Assembly (NCBI GenBank): GCA_964412375.1
Contig: CAYPOD010000008.1
Coordinates: 45,726 to 109,725, forward strand
Direction of reading: 5' to 3'
From: CADEDV01 sp964412375
Lineage (GTDB): Bacteria > Bacteroidota > Bacteroidia > Chitinophagales > Chitinophagaceae
Length of the DNA: 64,000 nucleotides
In this document: one piece after another, positions 16,702 to 26,275 of the stretch
Layout: each line of letters begins with the position of its first letter
Position numbering within the stretch: the first letter of the stretch is position 1
Made by a program: the position numbers and the translations under genes
Notes under the pieces: generated by a model
The model's database searches: none
The model's input: the letters and a program-made list of their open reading frames with translations, nothing else
What the model was told of the DNA's origin: nothing

Positions 16702-17634
16702 TTAAATGTCTTCCTTACTGGCTCTTTTCAGCAGGTCTTTTTCTTCTTCTGTAAGATGGTTGTATCCTTTTTGACTGATCTTATCGAGTATGTCATCAAT
16801 CCGTTGCTGGGTGACATGCGGAGTTTTTTTATAAGGAGCGGAAGCAGATTTATAAAACAATTCGTCTTTGATGCTCTTTCCTTTTTTTGGTTTGTCCGGG
16901 TTGAACAGGTTATTCACCCAGTCAAAGAAATTATTCATCCATTCGCTCCAGTCATAGCCGCGGCGCAGCAGCACAATGAACAGGAAACCCATCAGGGCTC
17001 CGGCCAGGTGTGCAATATGACCACCGGTGTTGTTATAAGGAATGGTGGCCAGGTCAATGATAAGATAAACAGCCGTCAATATCCATAGCGGAATACCTCC
17101 ATTAAGCATGGGCAACAGCCGGTAACCAGGCGAAATAATGGTGGTGGCCACAGCAACGGCCATCACACCACCGGAGGCGCCGAGCAATACCGTGAAAGCA
17201 GATTTGGCCTGCAGTCCCGGCATCAGGTTGTAGGCCAGCACAAATGCCAGGCCCCCGGCCAGGCCGCCGTAAATGAAAATAGGAACCACTTTGCGATGAC
17301 CGGTCAGGTCCTGCAGGATGTAGCCAAAGACCCAAAGCCAGAGCATATTGCCGAGAATGTGAAAGACCCTGTCATGGCTGAACATATGGGTCACAATTGT
17401 CCATGGTTTGGAAGCCAGCTCAGCGGGGTCGGCAGGCAGGGTGAACCAGTGCAGCACCTGCTCATTAAATAAAGCGATGGCCTGCCCGTCCTGCCGGTAC
17501 ATGAAATAATAAATGACCTTAATAAATGCCAGCGTCACAAATACGACAAGATTTACAATGATAAGCATTGTAAGGGCATTGTTGCTTTGCCCCAGGGATA
17601 GCCGTTGTTTGTATTGTTTTTCGGAGTAGGCCAT
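16702..17634 (-). CDS. rhomboid family intramembrane serine protease with C-terminal DUF6576-like tail
   Basis: A 310-residue six-helix membrane protease. The catalytic serine is in LLGASGGVMAVAVA and the catalytic histidine in GGHIAHLAGALMGF. The conserved HMFSHDRVFHILGNMLWLW loop is present. After the last helix comes a cytoplasmic tail ending in QKGYNHLTEEEKDLLKRAS, a helical hairpin found on many Bacteroidota rhomboids. It follows a second rhomboid gene (17794-18510) on the same strand across a 159-base gap. Confidence 0.93.
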   Translation of the reverse strand: MAYSEKQYKQRLSLGQSNNALTMLIIVNLVVFVTLAFIKVIYYFMYRQDGQAIALFNEQVLHWFTLPADPAELASKPWTIVTHMFSHDRVFHILGNMLWLWVFGYILQDLTGHRKVVPIFIYGGLAGGLAFVLAYNLMPGLQAKSAFTVLLGASGGVMAVAVATTIISPGYRLLPMLNGGIPLWILTAVYLIIDLATIPYNNTGGHIAHLAGALMGFLFIVLLRRGYDWSEWMNNFFDWVNNLFNPDKPKKGKSIKDELFYKSASAPYKKTPHVTQQRIDDILDKISQKGYNHLTEEEKDLLKRASKEDI

Positions 17635-17664
17635 GACACACAGAATCTGTATTGCAAATGTAGG

Positions 17665-17792
17665 CTAAGAGTTAAAAGGAGAGAAGGAGTTAAAAGAGTT
17701 ATTTACAAAGTTTTTCATATTTCCAGCCTGTTTAAACTTATAGGGTATTTCAGCTTTACTCTTTGCCTCTTTTACTCCTTGTATTCTCTTAG
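17665..17792. repeat. long imperfect inverted repeat between the two rhomboid genes
   Basis: The left arm (17665-17701) is purine-rich with CTAAGAG, AGGAGTTAAAAGAG units; the right arm (17757-17792) is its rough mirror, ending in CTCTTAG. The arms share CTAAGAG/CTCTTAG exactly and AGGAG(T)TAAAAGAG with small shifts. It fills most of the 159-base gap between the rhomboid genes. It may act as a transcript-end structure or be a dispersed repeat. Confidence 0.45.
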
Positions 17793-17793
17793 T

Positions 17794-18510
17794 TTAATAT
17801 AACGTCCGCCGGTTGGTTTTGTTCCAGTATAAAACCAATATGAAGCCAGTGATGGCGCCGCCCAGGTGGGCAAAATGGGCGATCCTGTCACCGCCAATAT
17901 ACCCGAAGCCGCCAAGCAGGTCCATGGCAATATAGCCTAATACCATCCATTTTGCCTTGATGGGAACGGGAATGGGAATGATCATCAACGGAGTATTTGG
18001 AAACAGGTAGGCAAATGCAGCCATGATGCCCATGATGGCCCCGGACGCACCCACGGCAGGGGCGAGAAAACCTGCTTTGTCGAGCAGGTTGGCAAAAGCC
18101 TGTTTATTATCCGTGGCATAGGCAATTTGTAACTGCTGCACCAGGTCCGGGTCATAGCGGAGATGTTGCACCAGCAGGTGAAGTGCTGCTGCACCAATGC
18201 CGCAGGCAAGGTAAAAGATCAAAAATCTTTTGGGTCCCCAGACATTTTCCAATACCCGGCCAAACATCCACAACACCAGCATATTGAAAAGAATATGGAA
18301 AATAAGAACAGGAGAATGCGAAAACATATGTGTAAAAACCTGGTAAGGTTTGAAATCAGGTGTATCCAGCGGGTGCAGCGCCAGGATATTGGTAAGGTTG
18401 TATTCTTTTTCAAAAACAAGCTGGGCTACATAAACCAACACATTAATAATAACCAGGTTCTTTACAATCGGGGGAAAATTGCTTGGGCGATGAAATCTGA
18501 AATCACTCAT
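17794..18510 (-). CDS. rhomboid family intramembrane serine protease
   Basis: A 238-residue rhomboid. The catalytic serine is in AVGASGAIMGIMAAFAYLF and the catalytic histidine in RIAHFAHLGGAITGF. The loop HMFSHSPVLIFHILFNMLVLW is typical. It lacks the C-terminal tail of its neighbour. Pairs of adjacent rhomboids are common in Bacteroidota and probably have distinct substrates. Confidence 0.93.
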   Translation of the reverse strand: MSDFRFHRPSNFPPIVKNLVIINVLVYVAQLVFEKEYNLTNILALHPLDTPDFKPYQVFTHMFSHSPVLIFHILFNMLVLWMFGRVLENVWGPKRFLIFYLACGIGAAALHLLVQHLRYDPDLVQQLQIAYATDNKQAFANLLDKAGFLAPAVGASGAIMGIMAAFAYLFPNTPLMIIPIPVPIKAKWMVLGYIAMDLLGGFGYIGGDRIAHFAHLGGAITGFILVLYWNKTNRRTLY

Positions 18511-18558
18511 TCGGTAAAATTAGGGCTTATCAGGAAAACGGTTGTTGTGAACGGAATC

Positions 18559-19965
18559 TTATTTCAGCTTTAACTGCACCACATTCTCAATATGCAGTGT
18601 ATGCGGAAACATATCCACAGGTTGAATTTTAGTGACTACATATTTTTCATCCAGCAGGTTCAGGTCTCTTGCCTGTGTGGCAGGATTGCAACTGACATAT
18701 ACCACCGTTGGCGCAGCCATATCCAATATTTTCCGCACTAACTTTTCATGCATCCCCGCCCGTGGCGGATCGGTGATGATGACATCAGGACGGCCATGTG
18801 CTGCAAAAAATTCATCATTGCAAACGTCAATCACATCACCGGCATAAAATTCGGCAGCGGTTAAATTATTTAATGCTGCATTTTCTTTAGCATCTTCAAT
18901 GGCTGCAGCTATCATCTCCACCCCGATGATCTTTTTAGCTTTTGGATTTACAAAAATGCCGATGCTGCCCGTGCCGCAATAGAGATCATAAACTGTTTCG
19001 GTTCCGGTTAATTCCGCAAAATCCCTTGTCACCTGGTATAATCTTTCTCCCTGTTTGGTGTTTGTCTGGAAAAAAGATTTCGGTCCGATCTTGAATTGAA
19101 AATCTTCGAGTTTTTCGATCACATACCCTTTTCCATGATAAGCTACCGGTTCCAGGTCATGCAAGCTGTCGTTTCGTTTGCCGTTTACGGTATAAAGCAA
19201 TGCGGTGATTTGCGGAAACAACCCAAGCACATGATCCAGCAAATCTTTTATTTTCTTTTCATTGTTTTCTCCCACCACAATGTTTACCATCAACTCACCT
19301 GTGGCGCATAGCCTCACCTGCATCGTTCTTAAAAACCCTGCATGGTTGCGTATATCATAAAAAGAATAGTTGTTCTTTTTTGCAAATTCTTTTATAGCAA
19401 TTCTTATCTGGTTGGTAGGCTCAGCCTGCAGGTAGCAGGTCTCCACATCCACCAGTTTGTCAAACATGCCCCGCACATGAAAACCCGCCACATCCTGTTC
19501 AGCGCTGATGCCGGGATCGTTGAGTTCTTCTTTTTTCAAATAACGTTTGTTGCCAAATGTATATTCGATCTTATTGCGGTAGTATCTTGTTTCTGCTGCA
19601 CCGAGTATCGGCATCATTTCAGGCAGCGTCACTTTGCCGATACGTTGCAAACTGTCTCTCACCTGCCGTTGTTTATATTCCAGTTGTTTTTCATAAGGCA
19701 GCATCTGCCATTGACAGCCGCCGCAGACGCCAAAATGCGAACAGAAAGGCTGCACCCTGTCTGCTGAATAACTGTGAAAACGGATAGCCCTTCCTTCGGC
19801 CCAGTCTTTTTTATTCTTTCCCAGTTGCACATCTACCACATCTCCGGGCACCACGTTTTCAATAAAGATGACCTTGCCATCCGATTTTGCCAGGCTTTTA
19901 CCCTCGGCGGCATAGTCCTGCACCAGCAATTTTTCTACTATGATATTTCTCTTTTTTCTGCTCAC
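18559..19965 (-). CDS. rlmD: 23S rRNA (uracil-C5)-methyltransferase, RlmD/RumA family
   Basis: Methylates a uracil of 23S rRNA (or tRNA) at C5 using S-adenosylmethionine. 468 residues: an N-terminal TRAM domain (about 5-62), a [4Fe-4S] cluster with C75, C81 and C84 in CSHFGVCGGCQWQ, and a C-terminal methyltransferase with DLYCGTGSIGIF, the TDPPRAGMHEKLV motif and the catalytic cysteine in VYVSCNPATQARDL. The start codon is GTG at 19963-19965. A TATTTTTG box 6 bases before it suggests a leaderless transcript. Exact target base cannot be told from sequence. Confidence 0.93.
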   Translation of the reverse strand: MSRKKRNIIVEKLLVQDYAAEGKSLAKSDGKVIFIENVVPGDVVDVQLGKNKKDWAEGRAIRFHSYSADRVQPFCSHFGVCGGCQWQMLPYEKQLEYKQRQVRDSLQRIGKVTLPEMMPILGAAETRYYRNKIEYTFGNKRYLKKEELNDPGISAEQDVAGFHVRGMFDKLVDVETCYLQAEPTNQIRIAIKEFAKKNNYSFYDIRNHAGFLRTMQVRLCATGELMVNIVVGENNEKKIKDLLDHVLGLFPQITALLYTVNGKRNDSLHDLEPVAYHGKGYVIEKLEDFQFKIGPKSFFQTNTKQGERLYQVTRDFAELTGTETVYDLYCGTGSIGIFVNPKAKKIIGVEMIAAAIEDAKENAALNNLTAAEFYAGDVIDVCNDEFFAAHGRPDVIITDPPRAGMHEKLVRKILDMAAPTVVYVSCNPATQARDLNLLDEKYVVTKIQPVDMFPHTLHIENVVQLKLK

Positions 19966-19970
19966 GGGGG

Positions 19971-19978
19971 CAAAAATA
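19971..19978 (-). promoter_or_regulatory. -7 promoter element of the rlmD-like gene
   Basis: TATTTTTG on the coding strand matches TAnnTTTG exactly and lies five bases before the GTG start codon, which supports that start and a leaderless mRNA. No -33 match was found at the standard distance. Confidence 0.4.
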
Positions 19979-20081
19979 GGTCTAAGCCGCCCAGGTAGTT
20001 CCAGGCGGGCAACCTTTTATCCCTTTTGAACCTCTTAAACCTCTTAAAGCTTTTAGTATCTTTACAGGCTTATTCTGACTT

Positions 20082-21518
20082 ATGAAAAAGTGGATCGTCA
20101 TTGCAGGGTTACTAACGGCCTTTGGGGGCTATGCACAGGAGGAAGGCTACGAGATCAATATTACCTTTAAGCCTTTTAAAAATCAATATATATACCTCGG
20201 TCATTATTTTGGCAAGCAATACCCTATCATAGATTCCGCCCTGCTCAATGAAAACGGGCAAACCGTTTTTAAAGGCAGCAAAAACCTTCCGGGAGGCATT
20301 TATCTTATCGGCTACCCCAACAAAGCCGGTTTTTTTGAAATACTGATAGACAAAGAGCAAAAATTTTCTGTCATTGCCGATACGGTCACAATGCGCAGTG
20401 GCGTGCAATTTGTCAATTCCCCGGGGAATGAACTTTTTGTCAAATACCAGCAGCAGATGGCTGTCTATGGCAGCGAGATAAACGCCAAACGCCGCCAGTT
20501 ACCGGAAGCGAAAACGGCTGCTGATTCAGCGGCCTTGTATGACCGGATTGATGAACTGGACAGTTTAATCAGGCAATACCGGGAAGACCTTATTAAAAAC
20601 AATCCGGATAATATGCTCAGCGCATTCCTGGTGACAATGCGAGAACCCATACTGCCGGAATCGCTTAAATCACCAGCTAACCGGGAGGATTCGCTGAACG
20701 CCTATTATTATTTCCGAAATCATTTCTGGGATGGGGTTAATTTCTGGGACGGCAGGCTGGCTTACACACCGTTCTTTGATGATAAAATGGATAAATACAT
20801 CAATGAACTGTTGCCCCTGAACCCGGATTCTGTGAAAAAGGAAATTGACTACATGATGGGCTTTGCATCTGTGAGTCCTGAAATGACCCGTTTCCTGCTG
20901 CTGAAATTTGTGAACCGCTACCTGAACCAGAAATACATGTGGGAGGATGCGGTATTTGTGCACCTGTTTGAAAAATATTTTGCACAAAAAGAATATAGCT
21001 GGCTTACTGCACAGGGCAGGAAGACGATCACCGACAGAGCCTATAGTTTAATGGCCAATATCATGGGTAAACCGGCGCCGGAGATAGAGCTGCCAGATTC
21101 GACCGGAAAGATGAGAAGCCTGTATAGTGAAGCAGCATCTTACACCGTGGTTTTTCTCTGGGATCCCACCTGCGGGCATTGCAAAGAAGTGGCGCCAAAA
21201 TTAGATTCGTTGTATCGCAATAAATGGAAAGCATCAGGTGTTAAGCTTTTTGCTATGGGAAAAGAAACGGATGGAAACCGCGACACCTGGCTGAAAGTGA
21301 TCCGGGAACTGAAACTTGATGGCTGGACACATGTGTATTACACAAAGGAAACGGATAAGGCAAGAATTGATGCCGGCATACCCGGCTATTCGCAGCTATA
21401 TGATGTGCAGAGTTTTCCCACATTATATTTGCTGGATAAAGAAAAACGTATCGTAGCCAAAAAACTGACCTGGGAGCAAACCGACGAAGTGTTGCAGATG
21501 AAAATTAACGGGCAGTAA
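20082..21518 (+). CDS. TlpA-like thiol-disulfide protein with DUF4369 and DUF5106 regions
   Basis: A 478-residue exported protein. The signal peptide is MKKWIVIAGLLTAFGGYAQ. The N-terminal strand-rich domain (about 20-120) resembles DUF4369, the middle region DUF5106, and the C-terminal domain is thioredoxin-like with catalytic C364 and C367 in WDPTCGHCKEV and the cis-proline segment SFPTLYLLDK. It probably reduces or isomerises disulfides in the periplasm. A -7-like TATCTTTA lies at 20057-20064. It is followed after 22 bases by the peptidylprolyl isomerase gene, so both likely act in envelope protein folding. Confidence 0.9.
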   Translation: MKKWIVIAGLLTAFGGYAQEEGYEINITFKPFKNQYIYLGHYFGKQYPIIDSALLNENGQTVFKGSKNLPGGIYLIGYPNKAGFFEILIDKEQKFSVIADTVTMRSGVQFVNSPGNELFVKYQQQMAVYGSEINAKRRQLPEAKTAADSAALYDRIDELDSLIRQYREDLIKNNPDNMLSAFLVTMREPILPESLKSPANREDSLNAYYYFRNHFWDGVNFWDGRLAYTPFFDDKMDKYINELLPLNPDSVKKEIDYMMGFASVSPEMTRFLLLKFVNRYLNQKYMWEDAVFVHLFEKYFAQKEYSWLTAQGRKTITDRAYSLMANIMGKPAPEIELPDSTGKMRSLYSEAASYTVVFLWDPTCGHCKEVAPKLDSLYRNKWKASGVKLFAMGKETDGNRDTWLKVIRELKLDGWTHVYYTKETDKARIDAGIPGYSQLYDVQSFPTLYLLDKEKRIVAKKLTWEQTDEVLQMKINGQ

Positions 21519-21540
21519 AACTTATTGAAAATTCAAATCT

Positions 21541-23472
21541 ATGAACAAAAGATCCCTCTCGCTGGCAGCAGCCCTGCTGATAGCTGTGATGAGTTCTTCG
21601 CAAACGCTGTTCACATATGGCAAACAAAGTGTGAGTGCAGCAGAGTTTCTCCGGGCCTTTAATAAAAACAATACAGACGAGAAGGCCGGTAAAGACAAAG
21701 CTATCCGTAATTACCTTGAGCTTTATATCAATTCAAGGCTGAAAGTACAGGAAGCGTATGAACGGCGGTATGATACCTTGCCGCACATCAAAGCCGAAGT
21801 GGAAAACCTGCGCAGCCAGATCATAGAGAATTACATGAGCGACCCGGAAACCATGAACCGGCTGATTAACGAGGCGTTTACCCGCAGCCAGAAAGATATT
21901 TATGCAGCGCATATTTTTATTGGTATCACCGGGAATGACACAACGGTGGCAAGTAAAACAGCAGATGAAGTTTTCAGCCGCCTGCAAAAAGGAGAGGATT
22001 TTGGCAATGTAGCAGAGCAGTTCTCACAAGACCCCGCTGCAAAAACCAATAAAGGTGTTATCGGGTGGATCACGACATTTACATTGCCTTATTCATTTGA
22101 AACGGCTATTTATTCGCTGCAGCCGGGAAAACATTCAGGGCTCATTCGTTCCAAAGCCGGGTATCATATTTTTAAAAATGTAAGAGAAAGAAATGCGGTT
22201 GGCAAAATGAAGGCAAGGCAGATATTGCTGGCTTTTCCGCCCAATGCAGATGATGCGGCCAAAAAGCAAATCGCCAAAACAGCCGACTCTTTATACCAGC
22301 GCATCATGGCCGGTGAAGACTTTGGCAAACTGGCTTCTGCTTTCAGCAATGATTTTGTGACGGCAGCCAATGGCGGTACGATGCCAGATTTTAGCGTGGG
22401 ACGATTTGATAGCGAATTTGAAAACAAGGTATGGGCTTTGACAAAAGATGAGGCCGTAACAAAACCATTTGCCACTGCACATGGCTATCACATTGTAAAA
22501 AGAATGGCGGTGGTGCCGGTACCGAATTTACGAAGCGATAAAAATTATGAAGCTGAGCTGAAGCAGAAGATCAACCAGGACCAACGCTGGCAAACAGCCC
22601 GTGAAGTAATTTATAAGCGGGTGGCAAAAGAAGCACCGCTGAAACATTCTGAATATCACAAAAAAATGCTTTGGGCATTATCTGACAGTTTGCTGGATAA
22701 TAAATTTTCAGGAGCAGCCAACAGCATGAGTCGTGAATCGGTCCTTTTTTCTGTAGGGAAAAAGGAAATAAAAGCAGATGAATGGATCATGCATGCCCAA
22801 CGTAACCGCTATGCGCCGGGAAAAAACAGCCCCAGGCCCTATGAAGAGATCATGGAAGAGTTTGTAAACATGTCCTTGCTGCAATATTACCGTGACAACC
22901 TGGAGCAGTTCAATGAGGAGTTTCGTTACCAGATGAATGAGTTCAGGGATGGCAATCTCTTTTTTGAGATCATGCAGCATGAAATATGGAATAAGGCACA
23001 CCTGGACAGTGCAGCATTGTTGTCGCTGTATGAGAAAAACAAAAAAGCCTATAACTGGCAGCAAAGCGCTGATGCAGTGATTTTCTTTTGTGCCGATGCC
23101 GGAATTGCATCAACCTTACACGACCAGTTGAAAAAGAACCCGGCCAACTGGAGAATGATGACCGAAGCCCTGACTGAGAAAGTGATCGCTGATTCAGCCA
23201 GGTTTGAATGGTCGCAATTGCCCAATCTCAATAAAATGCTGCCCAAAGACGGGATGTTCACCTCACCCCTGGTGAATGAGACAGACAACACGGCTTCGTT
23301 TGCCTATATCATTAAAGTGCATACACAGCCTGAACCCCGGACATTTGAAGAAGCCAAAGGACTTGTGATAAACGATTACCAGGCTTTGCTGGAAGAGCAA
23401 TGGATAAAAGACCTGCGGAAAAAATACCCCGTGGTGATTGACCAGAAAGCACTGTCGGCGATTTCAAAATAA
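21541..23472 (+). CDS. peptidylprolyl isomerase with two parvulin domains (SurA/PpiC-like)
   Basis: A 643-residue periplasmic chaperone/foldase with an N-terminal signal peptide. The two rotamase domains are at about residues 118-215 (AAHIFIGITGND, then GEDFGNVAEQFSQDPAAKTN, GLIRSKAGYHIF) and 225-325 (ARQILLAFPPN, then GEDFGKLASAFSNDFVTA, ATAHGYHIVKR). A long helical C-terminal region follows. By family it should assist folding of outer-membrane proteins. It shares an operon with the thioredoxin-like protein and ends at a strong terminator. Confidence 0.93.
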   Translation: MNKRSLSLAAALLIAVMSSSQTLFTYGKQSVSAAEFLRAFNKNNTDEKAGKDKAIRNYLELYINSRLKVQEAYERRYDTLPHIKAEVENLRSQIIENYMSDPETMNRLINEAFTRSQKDIYAAHIFIGITGNDTTVASKTADEVFSRLQKGEDFGNVAEQFSQDPAAKTNKGVIGWITTFTLPYSFETAIYSLQPGKHSGLIRSKAGYHIFKNVRERNAVGKMKARQILLAFPPNADDAAKKQIAKTADSLYQRIMAGEDFGKLASAFSNDFVTAANGGTMPDFSVGRFDSEFENKVWALTKDEAVTKPFATAHGYHIVKRMAVVPVPNLRSDKNYEAELKQKINQDQRWQTAREVIYKRVAKEAPLKHSEYHKKMLWALSDSLLDNKFSGAANSMSRESVLFSVGKKEIKADEWIMHAQRNRYAPGKNSPRPYEEIMEEFVNMSLLQYYRDNLEQFNEEFRYQMNEFRDGNLFFEIMQHEIWNKAHLDSAALLSLYEKNKKAYNWQQSADAVIFFCADAGIASTLHDQLKKNPANWRMMTEALTEKVIADSARFEWSQLPNLNKMLPKDGMFTSPLVNETDNTASFAYIIKVHTQPEPRTFEEAKGLVINDYQALLEEQWIKDLRKKYPVVIDQKALSAISK

Positions 23473-23495
23473 AAAAGCAGTAACAGGTATTTATG

Positions 23496-23527
23496 AAAAA
23501 GCTTCTTATGTTGATAAGAAGCTTTTT
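23496..23527. terminator. strong intrinsic terminator
   Basis: A perfect 13-bp stem: AAAAAGCTTCTTA at 23496-23508 pairs with TAAGAAGCTTTTT at 23515-23527, with a six-base loop. The symmetric A and T tracts allow it to work in both directions. It ends the transcript of the parvulin-like gene. Confidence 0.85.
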
Positions 23528-23901
23528 GGTTCCGATGAGTTTGAAGAGCCGGCCGGGTTAGTAGTGTTTTTCAGGTTTGCAGACTCCTGCTGCTCAAGGT
23601 TGTGTTTTCAGTTGCCCGCCCGGATGACCCGGTCGGACGGGGATATTTGGACTTATAAAACGGGACGGTGAAAAGAAAGTTGATTGATACGGATCGTTTC
23701 CTGGTTTTTCATGGATTGGATACTGACTGAGGGTTCCTTATCAACCAACTTCTCAGCAAAGCTAATTTTCACAAATATTTTACCATAGAGCAGTTTTGCT
23801 CTTTCACACAGTTGCTGTATTTACTCTTAATTCCGTAGTATTACGATGAAAATCCCTGAACCGGACGGATTGATTCATTGCTTATCACTTAAAAATCAAA
23901 T
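23528..23901. other. intergenic region without a recognisable gene
   Basis: About 374 bases between the terminator and the SDR gene. Contains a GC-rich patch near 23614-23640 with partial self-complementarity and otherwise AT-rich sequence that probably carries the SDR promoter. The short open frame running in from the preceding gene (to 23671) has no protein-like features. No tRNA or known RNA fold was seen. Confidence 0.5.
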
Positions 23902-24723
23902 ATGAGTTTTCAAAACAAAACTGTTTTTATCACTGGTGCCAGCCGCGGCATCGGGAAGGCATTTGCATTGCGATTAGCAAAAGAAGGTGCCAACATTGTG
24001 GTGGCAGCCAAATCAGTAGAAGAAAATGCAAAATTGGGCGGAACTATTTTCTCTGCTGCTGAAGAAATTGAAAATGCCGGTGGCAAAGCGCTGCCCGTGC
24101 AATGTGATATTCGTTTTGAGGACCAGGTGCAACAAGCAGTGGATGCTGCTGTGTCAAAGTTCGGAGGCATTGACATTGTCATTAACAATGCTTCTGCAAT
24201 CTCATTAACAGCTACGGAACAAACCGAGCCAAAACGATTCGACCTGATGCATGACATCAATGTACGGGGCACTTTTTTTGTGACCAAAGCTTGTATCCCG
24301 CACCTGAAAAAATCTACTAATGCTCATATCCTGACCTTATCACCACCGGTCAGTATGAACCCGAAATGGTTTGCCAATCACCTGGCATACACTCTCACCA
24401 AATTTAGTATGAGCATGATGGCGATTGGCTGGGCAGCAGAACTGAAAAAATATAATATTGCTTCCAACGCTTTGTGGCCCAAAACAACGATTGATACGGC
24501 AGCCGTAAGAAATTTATTGGGTGGTGAAGCATTGGCGAAGATGAGCCGTACTACAGACATACTGGCCGACGCAGCATATTACATATTCAGCAAACCTTCT
24601 ACGCAATGCACCGGTAATTGTTTTGTTGATGAAGATGTGCTGGCAGCAGTAGGCATCACAGATCTTAGTAAGTATTCAGTGGTGCCGGGAGCCAAATTGT
24701 ATAAAGATTTGTTTGTGGACTAA
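23902..24723 (+). CDS. short-chain dehydrogenase/reductase, HSDL2-like
   Basis: A 273-residue NAD(P)-dependent oxidoreductase. The nucleotide-binding motif TGASRGIGKAF sits at about residues 11-21; NNAS is the structural motif; the catalytic pair is Y and K in AYTLTKFSMS. The sequence LWPKTTIDTAA followed by NLLGG resembles the hydroxysteroid dehydrogenase-like 2 group, whose substrate is not established. It is transcribed alone, convergent with lysS. Confidence 0.88.
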   Translation: MSFQNKTVFITGASRGIGKAFALRLAKEGANIVVAAKSVEENAKLGGTIFSAAEEIENAGGKALPVQCDIRFEDQVQQAVDAAVSKFGGIDIVINNASAISLTATEQTEPKRFDLMHDINVRGTFFVTKACIPHLKKSTNAHILTLSPPVSMNPKWFANHLAYTLTKFSMSMMAIGWAAELKKYNIASNALWPKTTIDTAAVRNLLGGEALAKMSRTTDILADAAYYIFSKPSTQCTGNCFVDEDVLAAVGITDLSKYSVVPGAKLYKDLFVD

Positions 24724-24745
24724 ACCCGCTGTTACATGCCGGGGC

Positions 24746-26266
24746 TTAGTCTGTCTTCTCTGGCCGCATTTGCGGGAAAAACAACACATCCTGAATGGAA
24801 GATTGGTTGGTCAGCAACATGCAAAGCCTGTCAACACCAAATCCAATACCGGCGGTAGGCGGCATGCCATATTCCAGTGCCCGCAGAAAATCATGGTCAA
24901 TGAACATGGCCTCGTCATCACCTCTTTCCATCAATTTCACCTGTTCTTCAAATCTTTCTCTTTGGTCAATAGGATCATTCAGTTCACTGTAAGCATTGGC
25001 AATTTCTTTACCGTTGATCATCAGCTCAAATCTTTCCACCAGTCCCTGCTTGTTGCGGTGGCGTTTCGTCAGCGGACTCATTTCAACAGGATAGTCAATA
25101 ATGAAAGTAGGCTGCACAAAATTCTTTTCGCACTTCTCGCCAAAGATGGCATCAATCAATTTGGCTTTGCCCCAGCTTTTATCTGTTTCTACTTTTAATT
25201 GCCTGCAGGCACTGCGCAAATGCTCCTCACTCATGCTACTGACATCAAAACCTGTATATTCTTTGATCGCATCAAAGATGCTGATGCGTTTGAACGGTGC
25301 TTTGAAAGAGATCGTTTTATCACCCACCTGCACATCGGTGCTCCCACACACATCAATGGCTGCTTTCTCCAGCAATTGTTCGGTGGTTTCCATCATCCAC
25401 AGGTAATCTTTATATGCCGTATAGAATTCCAGGATAGTGAATTCAGGATTATGGGTTCTGTCCATTCCTTCATTCCGGAAGTTGCGGCTGAATTCATACA
25501 CCCAGTCAAAACCACCAACGATCAAACGCTTCAGGTAAAGTTCATTGGCAATTCTTAAATACAAAGGAATATCCAGCGCATTATGATGAGTGATGAAGGG
25601 TCTTGCAGCAGCGCCGCCGGGAATACTTTGCAGCACCGGTGTATCCACTTCCAAAGCTCCTCTTTCATTCAGGAACTGGCGGATGGAATTGACCAGTTTG
25701 GTTCTTTTCACAAACACTTCCTTCACGGCCGGGTTGATGATGAGGTCGGCATAGCGCTGGCGATAACGGAATTCGGGATCGGTTACGGCATCAAAAGTTT
25801 CACCATCTGCTTCTTTTACGATGGGTAAAGGACGCAGCGATTTGCTTAAAACCGTCAGTTCTTTCACATGCACGGATGTTTCACCAGTTTTGGTGACAAA
25901 GACGTATCCTTTTATGCCAATGATGTCGCCAATATCAAGTAATTTTTTCCAGACAATATCATAGAGGGATTTGTCTTCGCCGGGACAGATCTCATCTCTT
26001 TTCAGGTACAACTGTATCCTGCCATGTGCATCCTGAATCACGGCGAAATTGGCCTTGCCCATATCCCTCACACTCATGATGCGACCGGCCAGACAGACAT
26101 CGGCAAACTGTTCTTTGTTCTCTTCTTTATAATTCTCTTTAATGAAAACGGAATTGCTGTTGACAGGATACAATGCTGCCGGGTAGGGGTCTATCCCCAT
26201 TATGATCATTTCGGCCAGTTTTTCCCTGCGTAGTTGCTCCTGCTCGGATAAATGTGCTGTACTCAT
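24746..26266 (-). CDS. lysS: lysyl-tRNA synthetase (class II)
   Basis: Charges tRNA-Lys. 506 residues from ATG 26266 (MSTAHLSEQEQ). An N-terminal OB-fold anticodon-binding domain (GRIMSVRDMGKANFAVIQD) is followed by the class II core with motif 2 in RNEGMDRTHNPEFT and motif 3 in PTAGIGFGVDRLCML. The open frame extends five codons further upstream, but the chosen start fits the family. A -7-like box and a 15-nt palindrome lie just upstream. Confidence 0.97.
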   Translation of the reverse strand: MSTAHLSEQEQLRREKLAEMIIMGIDPYPAALYPVNSNSVFIKENYKEENKEQFADVCLAGRIMSVRDMGKANFAVIQDAHGRIQLYLKRDEICPGEDKSLYDIVWKKLLDIGDIIGIKGYVFVTKTGETSVHVKELTVLSKSLRPLPIVKEADGETFDAVTDPEFRYRQRYADLIINPAVKEVFVKRTKLVNSIRQFLNERGALEVDTPVLQSIPGGAAARPFITHHNALDIPLYLRIANELYLKRLIVGGFDWVYEFSRNFRNEGMDRTHNPEFTILEFYTAYKDYLWMMETTEQLLEKAAIDVCGSTDVQVGDKTISFKAPFKRISIFDAIKEYTGFDVSSMSEEHLRSACRQLKVETDKSWGKAKLIDAIFGEKCEKNFVQPTFIIDYPVEMSPLTKRHRNKQGLVERFELMINGKEIANAYSELNDPIDQRERFEEQVKLMERGDDEAMFIDHDFLRALEYGMPPTAGIGFGVDRLCMLLTNQSSIQDVLFFPQMRPEKTD

Positions 26267-26275
26267 ACTAGTTGC

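Noticed and set aside
23438..23671. 77-codon frame after the parvulin-like gene
   Set aside because: Starts inside the preceding gene, crosses a strong terminator, and has no homology-like features.
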